Assembly: GCA_009699565.1 (NCBI GenBank)
Contig: WLNX01000035.1
Coordinates: forward strand, 1-11,120
DNA: 11,120 nt
Source: Actinomycetota bacterium
GTDB taxonomy: Bacteria; Actinomycetota; Thermoleophilia; Solirubrobacterales; Solirubrobacteraceae
Direction of reading: 5' to 3'
This document shows, one piece after another, positions 1 to 6,099 of this stretch. The translations under genes and the position numbers were made by a program. The notes under the pieces are model-generated. The model did not search any database and was not told where the DNA came from. It saw nothing but the letters and a program-made list of their open reading frames with translations. Position 1 is the stretch's first letter; every line of letters begins with the position of its first letter.

Positions 1-338
1 GAAGACTGGCCGAAGTTGACGTCGTCGTTGGCGTGCGCTCCCGAGAGGCTTGCGATTACCTCGTTGGTGTTCATGTTTGAGGAGGTGCCCGAACCGGTCT
101 GGAAGACGTCGATCGGGAACTGGCTGTCGTGCTTGCCGGCGACGATCTCGTCGGCGGCCTTGGCGATCTTGCGAGCCGTCGTTGGCTTCAGCAGGCCGAG
201 CTCACCGTTGACGCGCGCGGCGGCGCCCTTGATCCGAGCCAGCCAGTGGATTACCTGAACCGGCACACGCTCGCCGGAAACCGGAAAGTTGCTGACGGCT
301 TTGGCCGTTTCTCCGCCGTACAGACGCTTGCTTGCCAT
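1..338 (-). CDS. fumC: Class II fumarate hydratase (fumarase C), N-terminal part, runs off left edge
   Basis: This gene would interconvert fumarate and L-malate in the TCA cycle, in the cytoplasm as a homotetramer. About 112 residues are visible and no stop occurs before the window edge. The segment QFPIDVFQTGSGTSSNMN followed by TNEVIA is the typical class II fumarase substrate region. GSGT favours fumarase over aspartase, which usually has GAGT. HANDDVN matches the B-site H-N-D residues of E. coli FumC, and the remaining VNFGQS begins the next conserved block. The ATG at 338 has a strong Shine-Dalgarno (AAAAGGAG, 345-352), and an in-frame stop at 372-374 rules out any longer start. The N-terminus is therefore shorter than in E. 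coli or mycobacterial FumC, and the loop between NEVIA and HANDD is only 5 residues. It lies 65 bp downstream of the hydrolase-fold gene and may share its transcript. Confidence 0.93.
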   Translation of the reverse strand, partial: MASKRLYGGETAKAVSNFPVSGERVPVQVIHWLARIKGAAARVNGELGLLKPTTARKIAKAADEIVAGKHDSQFPIDVFQTGSGTSSNMNTNEVIASLSGAHANDDVNFGQS

Positions 339-344
339 CGAGGA

Positions 345-352
345 CTCCTTTT
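345..352 (-). promoter_or_regulatory. Ribosome binding site of fumC
   Basis: Read on the minus strand, AAAAGGAG lies 6 nt before the ATG at 338. It is one of the two best Shine-Dalgarno sequences in the window and fixes the short fumC start. A TANNNT-type -10 candidate (TAGCAT, 374 to 369 on the minus strand) lies just upstream without a convincing -35, so an internal fumC promoter is possible but unproven. Confidence 0.75.
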
Positions 353-403
353 GGGAAGTGGGCTGCCAATGCTACGACCGATCGGCGCCCCGACGCGGTC
401 ACC

Positions 404-1243
404 TCACCCGCAGAAGGCGCTGATCTCGCGCGCGACGGCAACGGGGTCGTCGTAGGCGGCGAGATGGCCGGTCTGCGCCAGCAGCCGCAACTGGGCATCC
501 GGGAGCAGATCAAGCGCTTCCTCGGCGGCGGCCGGCGGGCAGCGCGGGTCCTCTTCGGGCCACAGCAGCAGCACCGGGATGTCGATCCGCGAGTATGCCT
601 CGATCAACTCGCGCTGGACGCAGTTTGGACGGGTCCGCGCGAATGCCCCCCATGAACGCGCGAGGTTGCTGTTTCCCCCGGCATTGGCGAACGACTGGCG
701 GGCGAGCTCCGTCGCCTGCGGGTTGGAGCGGGCGCTGAGCCCACGTCCGCGTCCCGGGCGCAAGGCGTAGGGAGCGCCGCGCATCAGCACCCGGTCGATG
801 CCGGGGACGGCTCCAAGCCGCGCAAGCGCAAGCCATGCCGCCCACTCGCGGTCTCCAGCGCCGCCGCGGTGGAGACGGTTTGCCATCACGACCAGCTTCG
901 ACGGAGTCAGCTTCCCCTGGGCGACGGCCCGCAGCACCAGTTCCACTCCCAGCCCGTGGCCTCCGACCATCGGCCGCGAACCACCGACGTCATTGCAGAA
1001 ACCGGCCACAACCTCAGCCAGCCAATCGAGCGAATAAGGGTGGTGCGGGCGGTCCTCCGAATCGCCGTGGAGCGGCAAGTCGGGGAGTACCACGCGGTAG
1101 CGGTGTTCGAGTTCCTCGACGAGCGGCTCGAACTCCTTCCAGCTCAGTAGCTCCGAGTGCCAAAGGATCAGCGGTGGTCCGGTTCCCTGTTCGCGGTATG
1201 CGACGCGCGCGCCGTCGCTGTGGTGGTAGAGCCGCAGCCGCAT
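404..1243 (-). CDS. Alpha/beta-hydrolase-fold protein without the catalytic nucleophile
   Basis: The 279-aa length and layout fit the alpha/beta hydrolase superfamily: an N-terminal strand region (GPPLILWHS, 22-30), VVLPDLPLHGDSE (51-63), a nucleophile-elbow region, a cap of roughly 125-220, then VLLLWPEEDP (224-233) with the likely acid D232 and TGHLAAYDDP (258-267) with the catalytic-position H260. The elbow reads GHGLG (95-99). The Ser (GxSxG) or Asp (GHDxG of haloalkane-dehalogenase and epoxide-hydrolase relatives) expected at position 97 is Gly. The oxyanion-hole HG motif is also changed, to HS (29-30). Classical ester or halide hydrolysis through a covalent intermediate is therefore unlikely. 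It could be a binding protein, a cofactor-independent enzyme, or a lineage that has lost activity. The substrate is unknown. It starts 9 bp after ppk2 ends, and the pair is probably co-transcribed. The start is ATG at 1243 with only a weak GAG ahead. Confidence 0.85.
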   Translation of the reverse strand: MRLRLYHHSDGARVAYREQGTGPPLILWHSELLSWKEFEPLVEELEHRYRVVLPDLPLHGDSEDRPHHPYSLDWLAEVVAGFCNDVGGSRPMVGGHGLGVELVLRAVAQGKLTPSKLVVMANRLHRGGAGDREWAAWLALARLGAVPGIDRVLMRGAPYALRPGRGRGLSARSNPQATELARQSFANAGGNSNLARSWGAFARTRPNCVQRELIEAYSRIDIPVLLLWPEEDPRCPPAAAEEALDLLPDAQLRLLAQTGHLAAYDDPVAVAREISAFCG

Positions 1244-1252
1244 CGGCCGAGC

Positions 1253-2026
1253 TCAGGGGCCGATTTCGGAGGCCGCCGGCAGCTTGAATCCGTGCGCCGC
1301 GCAGCCGCGTTCGATCTCTTCGATCACGGCGTCGATCACCGCGATCCGGGCAAAGCGCTTCTGCTCGGCGGCAATCACGTGCCAGGGCGCCCAGTCGGTG
1401 TTGGTGCGCTCGAGCATCTCGTCAACGGCCAGCGCGTAGTCGCCCCAGCGGTCGCGGTTGCGCCAATCCTCATCGGTCAGCTTCCACGCCTTGAGCGGGT
1501 CCTCGGCGCGCTCTTCGAAGCGTTTGAGCTGCATCTGCGGAGATATCTCAAGCCAAAGCTTCACGACGATCACGCCCTCGAGATGCAGCGAGCGCTCAAA
1601 GTCGACGATCTCCGAGTAGGCACGCTGCCACTGCTCGGTCGTCGCGTATCCCTCTACCCGCTCGACCAGCACGCGCCCGTACCAAGTGCGATCGAAGACG
1701 GCCATGCCGCCGTGCCCGGGCAGCCACTCGGTGAAACGCTGCATGTAGAAGTGGCGCTTCTCATCGGCGGTTGGAGCTGAGAACTGAACTACGCGCACGT
1801 GGCGGGCATCGAGCGGAGCGACGAGGCGCCTGATCGCGCCGCCCTTGCCGGCTGCGTCCCAGCCCTCCAGGCAGACCAGCAGGCCGGGGCCAATCTTCCC
1901 GTCGCCGAGCTTGCCTCCGAGCGCGAGCCGAAGCTGCTCAAGTCGTCGGCCACGCCGTTCGAGCTGTTGCTCGTAGTCCTTGCGGCCGAGCTTTTGTGTC
2001 AGGTCAACCTGTTCTCGGAGCGTCAT
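1253..2026 (-). CDS. ppk2: Polyphosphate kinase 2 family (polyphosphate:nucleotide phosphotransferase)
   Basis: PPK2 enzymes move the terminal phosphate between inorganic polyphosphate and nucleotides (NDP/NTP, in some classes NMP/NDP) in the cytoplasm. The protein has a single PPK2 domain of 257 aa. The Walker A region is LEGWDAAGKGGAIRR (53-67), the Walker B-like block is MAVFDRTWYGRVLVERVEG (108-126), and the charged lid is KRFEERAEDPLKAWKLTDE (168-186), all typical of the family. The N-terminal ~50 residues form a charged helix (KDYEQQLERRGRRLEQL). I chose the ATG at 2026. A TTG at 2071 would add 15 residues with no family character and would cover the repeats in the intergenic region. 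The nucleotide class (I, II or III) cannot be assigned by eye. It is the first gene of a minus-strand run (ppk2, hydrolase-fold gene, fumC) and is divergent from marR, which may control it. Confidence 0.92.
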   Translation of the reverse strand: MTLREQVDLTQKLGRKDYEQQLERRGRRLEQLRLALGGKLGDGKIGPGLLVCLEGWDAAGKGGAIRRLVAPLDARHVRVVQFSAPTADEKRHFYMQRFTEWLPGHGGMAVFDRTWYGRVLVERVEGYATTEQWQRAYSEIVDFERSLHLEGVIVVKLWLEISPQMQLKRFEERAEDPLKAWKLTDEDWRNRDRWGDYALAVDEMLERTNTDWAPWHVIAAEQKRFARIAVIDAVIEEIERGCAAHGFKLPAASEIGP

Positions 2027-2036
2027 CGCACTCTCA

Positions 2037-2068
2037 AATCTGCCACAGCCGGCAGATCGGCGCAGATT
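2037..2068. promoter_or_regulatory. Candidate MarR operator: inverted plus direct half-site repeats
   Basis: The 81-bp gap between the divergent ppk2 and marR starts holds the inverted repeat ATCTGCC-acagcc-GGCAGAT (2038-2057, perfect 7-bp arms). A third half-site, GCAGATT (2062-2068), is a second inverted partner of AATCTGC (2037-2043). GCAGAT recurs at 2052 and 2062, exactly 10 bp apart. Local MarR genes commonly bind such palindromes between themselves and a divergent target. In the ppk2 direction the site begins 11 nt before the ATG, so it could also fold in a 5' leader RNA. No clear -10 box was found nearby. Confidence 0.5.
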
Positions 2069-2107
2069 CAAGGCTCTGTCCGCCGCTCAGAGAATCCTTG
2101 TCGGTGC

Positions 2108-2539
2108 ATGGATCTTGTTCCCGACGACCCGCTGGCGCACCGCGCGTTGGAGTCTTTGTTCCATGCCGAAGCCAACATTCGTCGCCGGCTTGCCGGTGAT
2201 CTGGAGCGCGAGGGGCTGTCGGCGAGCGGCTTCTTCGTGCTGGTGGTGCTTGTCAGCGCCGGCGGTGAGCTTGAGCTTCGTGCGCTGCGTCGGCGCCTCC
2301 AGACCTCAAAGGCCAACGCCACCGAACTGATCGACACGCTCGTCGCCCGCGGCCTCGTCGTGCGCAGTCGGATGGAGGTTGACCGTCGCACGGTCCTCGT
2401 CGCCCTGACCGCTGCCGGGCGGGCGACCGTTGACCGTTGCTTCCCCGAGCACAGCGAGCGCGTTCAGCGCGCCTTCGCAGCTCTGAACGAGGAAGAGAAG
2501 CGCTCGCTGGCGGTTATCTGCCGCAAGCTGGCGGCGTGA
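2108..2539 (+). CDS. MarR-family winged-helix transcriptional regulator
   Basis: A 143-aa protein of standard MarR length. It has an N-terminal dimerisation helix region (1-35), a helix-turn-helix around LRALRRRLQTSKANATELID (58-77, recognition helix near SKANATELIDTLVARG), the wing with the family signature MEVDRRTVLVALTAAG (89-104), and C-terminal dimerisation helices (FAALNEEEKRSLAVICRKL). It would bind DNA as a dimer, usually as a repressor released by a small ligand. The ligand cannot be read from sequence. The start is the ATG at 2108. No good Shine-Dalgarno is present, and the upstream in-frame extension is antisense to ppk2 and unlike MarR. It is divergent from ppk2, with a repeat-rich gap as a probable operator, and 52 bp upstream of ileS on the same strand. 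Confidence 0.9.
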   Translation: MDLVPDDPLAHRALESLFHAEANIRRRLAGDLEREGLSASGFFVLVVLVSAGGELELRALRRRLQTSKANATELIDTLVARGLVVRSRMEVDRRTVLVALTAAGRATVDRCFPEHSERVQRAFAALNEEEKRSLAVICRKLAA

Positions 2540-2551
2540 TCCGAGGCTCGC

Positions 2552-2570
2552 GCCGCCGATCTTCGGCCGC
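2552..2570 (+). other. GC-rich hairpin between marR and ileS
   Basis: GCCGCCGA-TCT-TCGGCCGC can form an 8-bp stem with one mismatch and a 3-nt loop. It lies 12 bp after the marR stop and 21 bp before the ileS ATG. No T-run follows, so it is not a classic intrinsic terminator. It could weakly separate expression of the two genes or be chance in GC-rich DNA. Confidence 0.35.
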
Positions 2571-2581
2571 ATTGCGAGAAT

Positions 2582-2585
2582 GGAG
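2582..2585 (+). promoter_or_regulatory. Ribosome binding site deciding the ileS start
   Basis: GGAG is followed by a 6-nt spacer and the ATG at 2592. It overlaps the alternative in-frame ATG at 2580, which has only GAGA directly against it. The downstream ATG is therefore preferred. Confidence 0.6.
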
Positions 2586-2591
2586 CGCGCG

Positions 2592-5500
2592 ATGTCCGTG
2601 ACGCCCCGCCCAGTCGATCCAAACGCCTCCTTCCCCGAGCTCGAAGAGCAGGTGCTCGAGCGCTGGCGCGAGCGCGACATCTTCGCCGAGTCTCTGCGCC
2701 GCCGCGAAGGCGCCGAGCCATGGGTCTTCTACGAAGGCCCGCCAACCGCCAACGGTCGCCCCGGCTCGCACCACGTTCTCGCGCGCGTCTTCAAGGACAT
2801 CTACCCGCGCTACAAGACGATGCGCGGCCACTACGTCGAGCGCAAGGGAGGCTGGGACTGCCACGGCCTTCCCGTTGAGATCACGGTCGAGCAGGAGCTG
2901 GGGATCTCCTCGAAGGCTGAGATCGAGGAGTTTGGGATCGCCGAGTTCAACCAGCGCTGCCGCGACTCGGTCTTCACCTTCCTCGAGGAGTGGGATCGCC
3001 TGACCGAGCGGATCGGTTTCTGGATCGATCTCGACGACGCCTACCGCACACTCGACTCCGGCTACGTCGAGTCGGTCTGGTGGGCGCTGCGGCAGATCTG
3101 GGACAAGGAGCTCCTCTACGAGGGTCACAAGGTCGTCCCCTATTGTCCGCGCTGCGGCACCTCGCTCTCCTCGCACGAGGTAGCCCAGGGCTACAAGGAC
3201 GTAATCGACTCGAGCATCTTCGTCCGCTTCCCGGTTGTTGATGCCGCCTCCCCGCTTGAGGCCGGCGACGAGCTAGTCGTCTGGACGACGACCCCTTGGA
3301 CGCTGGTCTCAAACGCCGCCGTTGCAGTCGACCCGAAGCTGACCTACGTGCGCGCGCGCCAGGCCGGGGCCGACGCCGTGATGGTCGTCGCAGAGGCTCT
3401 GGTCGGCCGCGTGCTCGGTGAAGAGGCCGAGATCCTCTCCAGCTTCCCAGGGTCGGCGCTTGAGGGGACGCGCTACACCGCCCCCTTCGACTTCATCCCC
3501 GCCTCCGACTGGGGTGAGCGAGGCCACACCGTTCTTGCCGGCGATTTCGTCACCGACCAGGACGGTTCGGGGCTCGTCCACACGGCGGTCGCCTTTGGCG
3601 AGGACGACTTCCGGCTCGGTCAGCAGGCCGGCCTCGAGGTCGTCAACCCTGTCCGCCTTGACGGCACCTACGACGAGCGGATCGAAGGCTATGAGGGCCG
3701 ATTCGTAAAGGACTGCGACTCCGACCTGATCGCCGACCTCGAATCGCGCGGGCGACTGCTTCGCAGCGAGCCCTACGAGCACTCATACCCGCACTGCTGG
3801 CGCTGTTCGACTCCGCTTCTCTACTACGCAAAACCCTCTTGGTACATCGCGACTTCGCAGATCCGCGACGAGATGCTTGCCTCCAACGAGGAGATCGATT
3901 GGCACCCGCCGCACATCAAGGAAGGCCGCTTCGGCGACTGGCTGCGAGGCAACATCGACTGGGCGATCTCGCGCGAGCGCTACTGGGGCACTCCGCTGCC
4001 GATCTGGCGCTGCAGCGCCGGCCACCTCCACTGCATTGGATCCTTTGAGGAACTGGAGCAGCTTTCCTCGGTGAAGATCGACGACCCGCACCGTCCCTAC
4101 GTTGACGAGGTCAGCTTCCCCTGCCCCGAGTGCTCGGAGCCGATGAACCGGGTTCCGGAAGTCGTTGATGTCTGGTTTGACTCCGGGGCAATGCCGTTCG
4201 CGCAGTACCACGCCCCGTTTGAGAACGAGCAGAAGTTTGAGCAGCGGTTCCCCGCCGATTTCATCTGCGAGGCAATCGATCAGACGCGCGGCTGGTTCTA
4301 CTCGCTGCTGGCCGTCTCGACGCTGATCTTCGGCAAGTCCTCGTACGAGTCGGTTGTCTGCCTCGGTCACATTCGCGACGAGGACGACCGCAAGATGAGC
4401 AAGTCGGTCGGCAACGTCGTCGAGCCGTGGGCGATTCTTGACCGCTTTGGCGCCGATGCGCTGCGCTGGTACTTCTTCACCTCCAAGCAGCCGTGGGACG
4501 GCTACCGGTTCTCGATGGATGCCGTTGGCGACGGCGTGCGGCTGTTCCTGAAGCAGCTTTGGAACAGTTACTCGTTCCTGGTTCTCTACGAAAACGCGGC
4601 CGGAGAGAACCTCGTCGCAGGCGAGGAGACGGAGCTCGACCTATGGCTGCGCTCGCGGCTTGCAGCGACCGTCGAAGAGGTGACCGAGTCACTGGAGGCG
4701 TTCGACGCAACCAGCGGCGGCCGGGCGATCGCCGCCTTTGTCGACGATCTCTCCAACTGGTATGTGCGCCGCTCGCGCAGGCGCTTCTGGGAGGGCGACG
4801 CGGTCGCTTTCGCAACTCTTCGAGATGCGCTTGTGACGGTATCGAAGCTGCTCGCCCCGTTCACGCCGTTCATCGCCGACGAGATCTACGACAACCTTGA
4901 CGGCAGCGAGCCGTCGGTCCATCTGTGCGACTGGCCGGAGCCTGGGGCCGCCCGAGACCTTGGGCTGGAGACGGCAATGGCGACCGCGCGCGAGACAGTG
5001 AGGCTGGGCTTGGCCGCGCGCGGCCAAGCGAAGATCAAGCTGCGCCAGCCGCTGCGCGAGGCCGTCGTCGTTGCCGCCGGCCCGGAGCGCGAGGCGATCG
5101 GCAGGCTTGCCGGGATCGTCGAAGACGAGCTCAATGTCGAGGCGCTGCGCTTTGTCGACAACGCCGACGAACTTGGCTCCTACGAGGTCAAGGCCAACTA
5201 CCGGACCCTTGGGCCGCGCTTTGGCAACAGGATGCCGGCGGTGGCTGCCGCGGTGGCGGCGCTCGACCCTGCCGGAGTCGCCGTGACGCTGCGCGAGGGC
5301 GGCAGCGTTGGCGTCGTGATCGACGGCGACGAGCATCCGCTCGGCAGCGACGACCTGCTGCTGGCAATGCAGCCGCTCGGCGGTTATCAGCTGGAGCGCG
5401 AAGGCTCGCACGCCGTCGCGCTCGACCTGCAGCTTGACGACGAGCTGCTGCGTCGCGGGTTGGCGCGGGAGATCGTCCACGCCGTCCAGAACGCACGCAA

Positions 5501-5702
5501 GGAGGCCGGCCTTGCGGTCGAAGACAGGATCGACTTGGAGCTGAGCGGCGACGCGGAAGTGGTCGCTGCCGCCGAAGAACACAGCCGGCTGATCGCCGAC
5601 GAGGCGCTTGCGACCTCGATCGTGGTCACCGATGCGCTGGAAGGCGCATCAGCGACCACGCTCGACGGTCACGAACTGCTGATCAGGCTCCAGCGAGCCT
5701 GA
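2592..5702 (+). CDS. ileS: Isoleucine--tRNA ligase, actinobacterial type with GXHH signature
   Basis: It charges tRNA-Ile with isoleucine and edits misactivated valine. The 1036-aa length is normal for the large eukaryote-like (type 2) IleRS. The nucleotide-binding signature is PTANGRPGSHH, so the HxGH position reads G58-S59-H60-H61. Other blocks are GWDCHGLPVE, the editing (CP1) block WTTTPWTL (231-238) with GEDDF, a zinc-type pair C185/C188 (CPRC) with C402/C405 (CWRC), a second Cys/His set C474, C481, C511, C514, and KMSKS at 601-605. The anticodon-binding and C-terminal domain follows (LGPRFGNRMP). I chose the ATG at 2592 because GGAG lies 6 nt upstream. An ATG at 2580 would add 4 residues. 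No T-box leader fits in the 52 bp upstream. It is convergent with trxA, with 2 bp between the genes. Confidence 0.97.
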   Translation: MSVTPRPVDPNASFPELEEQVLERWRERDIFAESLRRREGAEPWVFYEGPPTANGRPGSHHVLARVFKDIYPRYKTMRGHYVERKGGWDCHGLPVEITVEQELGISSKAEIEEFGIAEFNQRCRDSVFTFLEEWDRLTERIGFWIDLDDAYRTLDSGYVESVWWALRQIWDKELLYEGHKVVPYCPRCGTSLSSHEVAQGYKDVIDSSIFVRFPVVDAASPLEAGDELVVWTTTPWTLVSNAAVAVDPKLTYVRARQAGADAVMVVAEALVGRVLGEEAEILSSFPGSALEGTRYTAPFDFIPASDWGERGHTVLAGDFVTDQDGSGLVHTAVAFGEDDFRLGQQAGLEVVNPVRLDGTYDERIEGYEGRFVKDCDSDLIADLESRGRLLRSEPYEHSYPHCWRCSTPLLYYAKPSWYIATSQIRDEMLASNEEIDWHPPHIKEGRFGDWLRGNIDWAISRERYWGTPLPIWRCSAGHLHCIGSFEELEQLSSVKIDDPHRPYVDEVSFPCPECSEPMNRVPEVVDVWFDSGAMPFAQYHAPFENEQKFEQRFPADFICEAIDQTRGWFYSLLAVSTLIFGKSSYESVVCLGHIRDEDDRKMSKSVGNVVEPWAILDRFGADALRWYFFTSKQPWDGYRFSMDAVGDGVRLFLKQLWNSYSFLVLYENAAGENLVAGEETELDLWLRSRLAATVEEVTESLEAFDATSGGRAIAAFVDDLSNWYVRRSRRRFWEGDAVAFATLRDALVTVSKLLAPFTPFIADEIYDNLDGSEPSVHLCDWPEPGAARDLGLETAMATARETVRLGLAARGQAKIKLRQPLREAVVVAAGPEREAIGRLAGIVEDELNVEALRFVDNADELGSYEVKANYRTLGPRFGNRMPAVAAAVAALDPAGVAVTLREGGSVGVVIDGDEHPLGSDDLLLAMQPLGGYQLEREGSHAVALDLQLDDELLRRGLAREIVHAVQNARKEAGLAVEDRIDLELSGDAEVVAAAEEHSRLIADEALATSIVVTDALEGASATTLDGHELLIRLQRA

Positions 5703-5704
5703 TC

Positions 5705-6034
5705 TCAGGCGCTGAGCGCGTTGTTGAGCTCCTGCTCGATGCGCGGCTTCGGCTGAGCGCCGATGATCTGGGCGGCGGCGACGCCGTTCTTGAACAGGAT
5801 CATCGTTGGGATCGACATCACGCCGAAGTTGGCGGCGGTCTGCTGGTTGTCGTCGATGTTCAGCTTGACGACGCGGACGTCTTCACGTTCGGCGTCGATC
5901 TGCTCGAGGACCGGGCCGACCATCTTGCAAGGGCCGCACCAGGGAGCCCAGAAGTCGACGAGGACCGCCGTGTCGGTCGACGATTCGATTACGTCAACTT
6001 GGAAGCTGCTGTCACTGATCTCTGGAAGGGCCAT
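5705..6034 (-). CDS. trxA: Thioredoxin
   Basis: A 109-aa classical thioredoxin, a cytoplasmic dithiol-disulfide carrier reduced by thioredoxin reductase. It has the active site WCGPC (32-36) preceded by VLVDFWAP, the cis-proline loop SIPTMILFKNG (74-84, cis-Pro 76), and the usual C-terminal helix. There is no signal peptide or membrane segment. The ATG at 6034 is chosen because AAGGAG lies 7 nt upstream on the minus strand. The longer in-frame reading would add 33 residues without thioredoxin features and would cover the promoter region. It is last in the minus-strand run, 65 bp after the GT2 gene, with its own -10-like box and palindrome upstream. Its stop is 2 bp from the convergent ileS stop. 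Confidence 0.97.
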   Translation of the reverse strand: MALPEISDSSFQVDVIESSTDTAVLVDFWAPWCGPCKMVGPVLEQIDAEREDVRVVKLNIDDNQQTAANFGVMSIPTMILFKNGVAAAQIIGAQPKPRIEQELNNALSA

Positions 6035-6041
6035 CGTGTTG

Positions 6042-6047
6042 CTCCTT
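6042..6047 (-). promoter_or_regulatory. Ribosome binding site of trxA
   Basis: On the minus strand AAGGAG precedes the ATG at 6034 by 7 nt. This strong site sets the 109-aa start. Confidence 0.7.
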
Positions 6048-6073
6048 GCTGTGAAATTGGTGGATACAGGTAC

Positions 6074-6092
6074 CACTATACAAAGTGTAGTG
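6074..6092 (-). promoter_or_regulatory. Palindrome over the probable trxA promoter -10 box
   Basis: CACTATAC-AAA-GTGTAGTG is a 19-bp imperfect palindrome (7 of 8 arm positions complementary) in an AT-rich island of otherwise GC-rich DNA. On the minus strand it contains TATAGT (6080 to 6075), a 5/6 match to the -10 consensus, which would start transcription about 34 nt before the trxA ATG. No good -35 was seen. A GGTACC palindrome (6069-6074) abuts it. The overlap of -10 and palindrome suggests a repressor or redox-regulator operator. It is not a terminator for the upstream gene, as no T-run follows on that strand. Confidence 0.45.
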
Positions 6093-6099
6093 AGGCGGT

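Noticed and set aside
2027..2071. TTG start at 2071 for ppk2
   Set aside because: It would add 15 residues with no family character and run through the intergenic repeats. The ATG at 2026 matches the usual N-terminal helix.
1799..2107. Longer marR start at 1799
   Set aside because: The extra 103 residues are antisense to ppk2 and unlike any MarR N-terminus. The 143-aa form from 2108 has normal family length.
2540..2591. T-box leader for ileS
   Set aside because: Actinobacterial ileS genes can carry a T-box, but only 52 bp separate marR and ileS, and no T-box core or specifier stem-loop is visible. Only a small GC-rich hairpin is present.
4689..5582. Long antisense reading frame (297 codons) inside ileS
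   Set aside because: It mirrors ileS codons in GC-rich DNA, has no start context, no family motifs and low-complexity Arg/Ala-rich stretches. The ileS frame is fully explained.
6074..6092. Palindrome as an intrinsic terminator of the GT2 gene
   Set aside because: On the minus strand the stem is followed by GTACCTGTATCC rather than a T-run, and the arms are AT-rich. An operator is a better fit.
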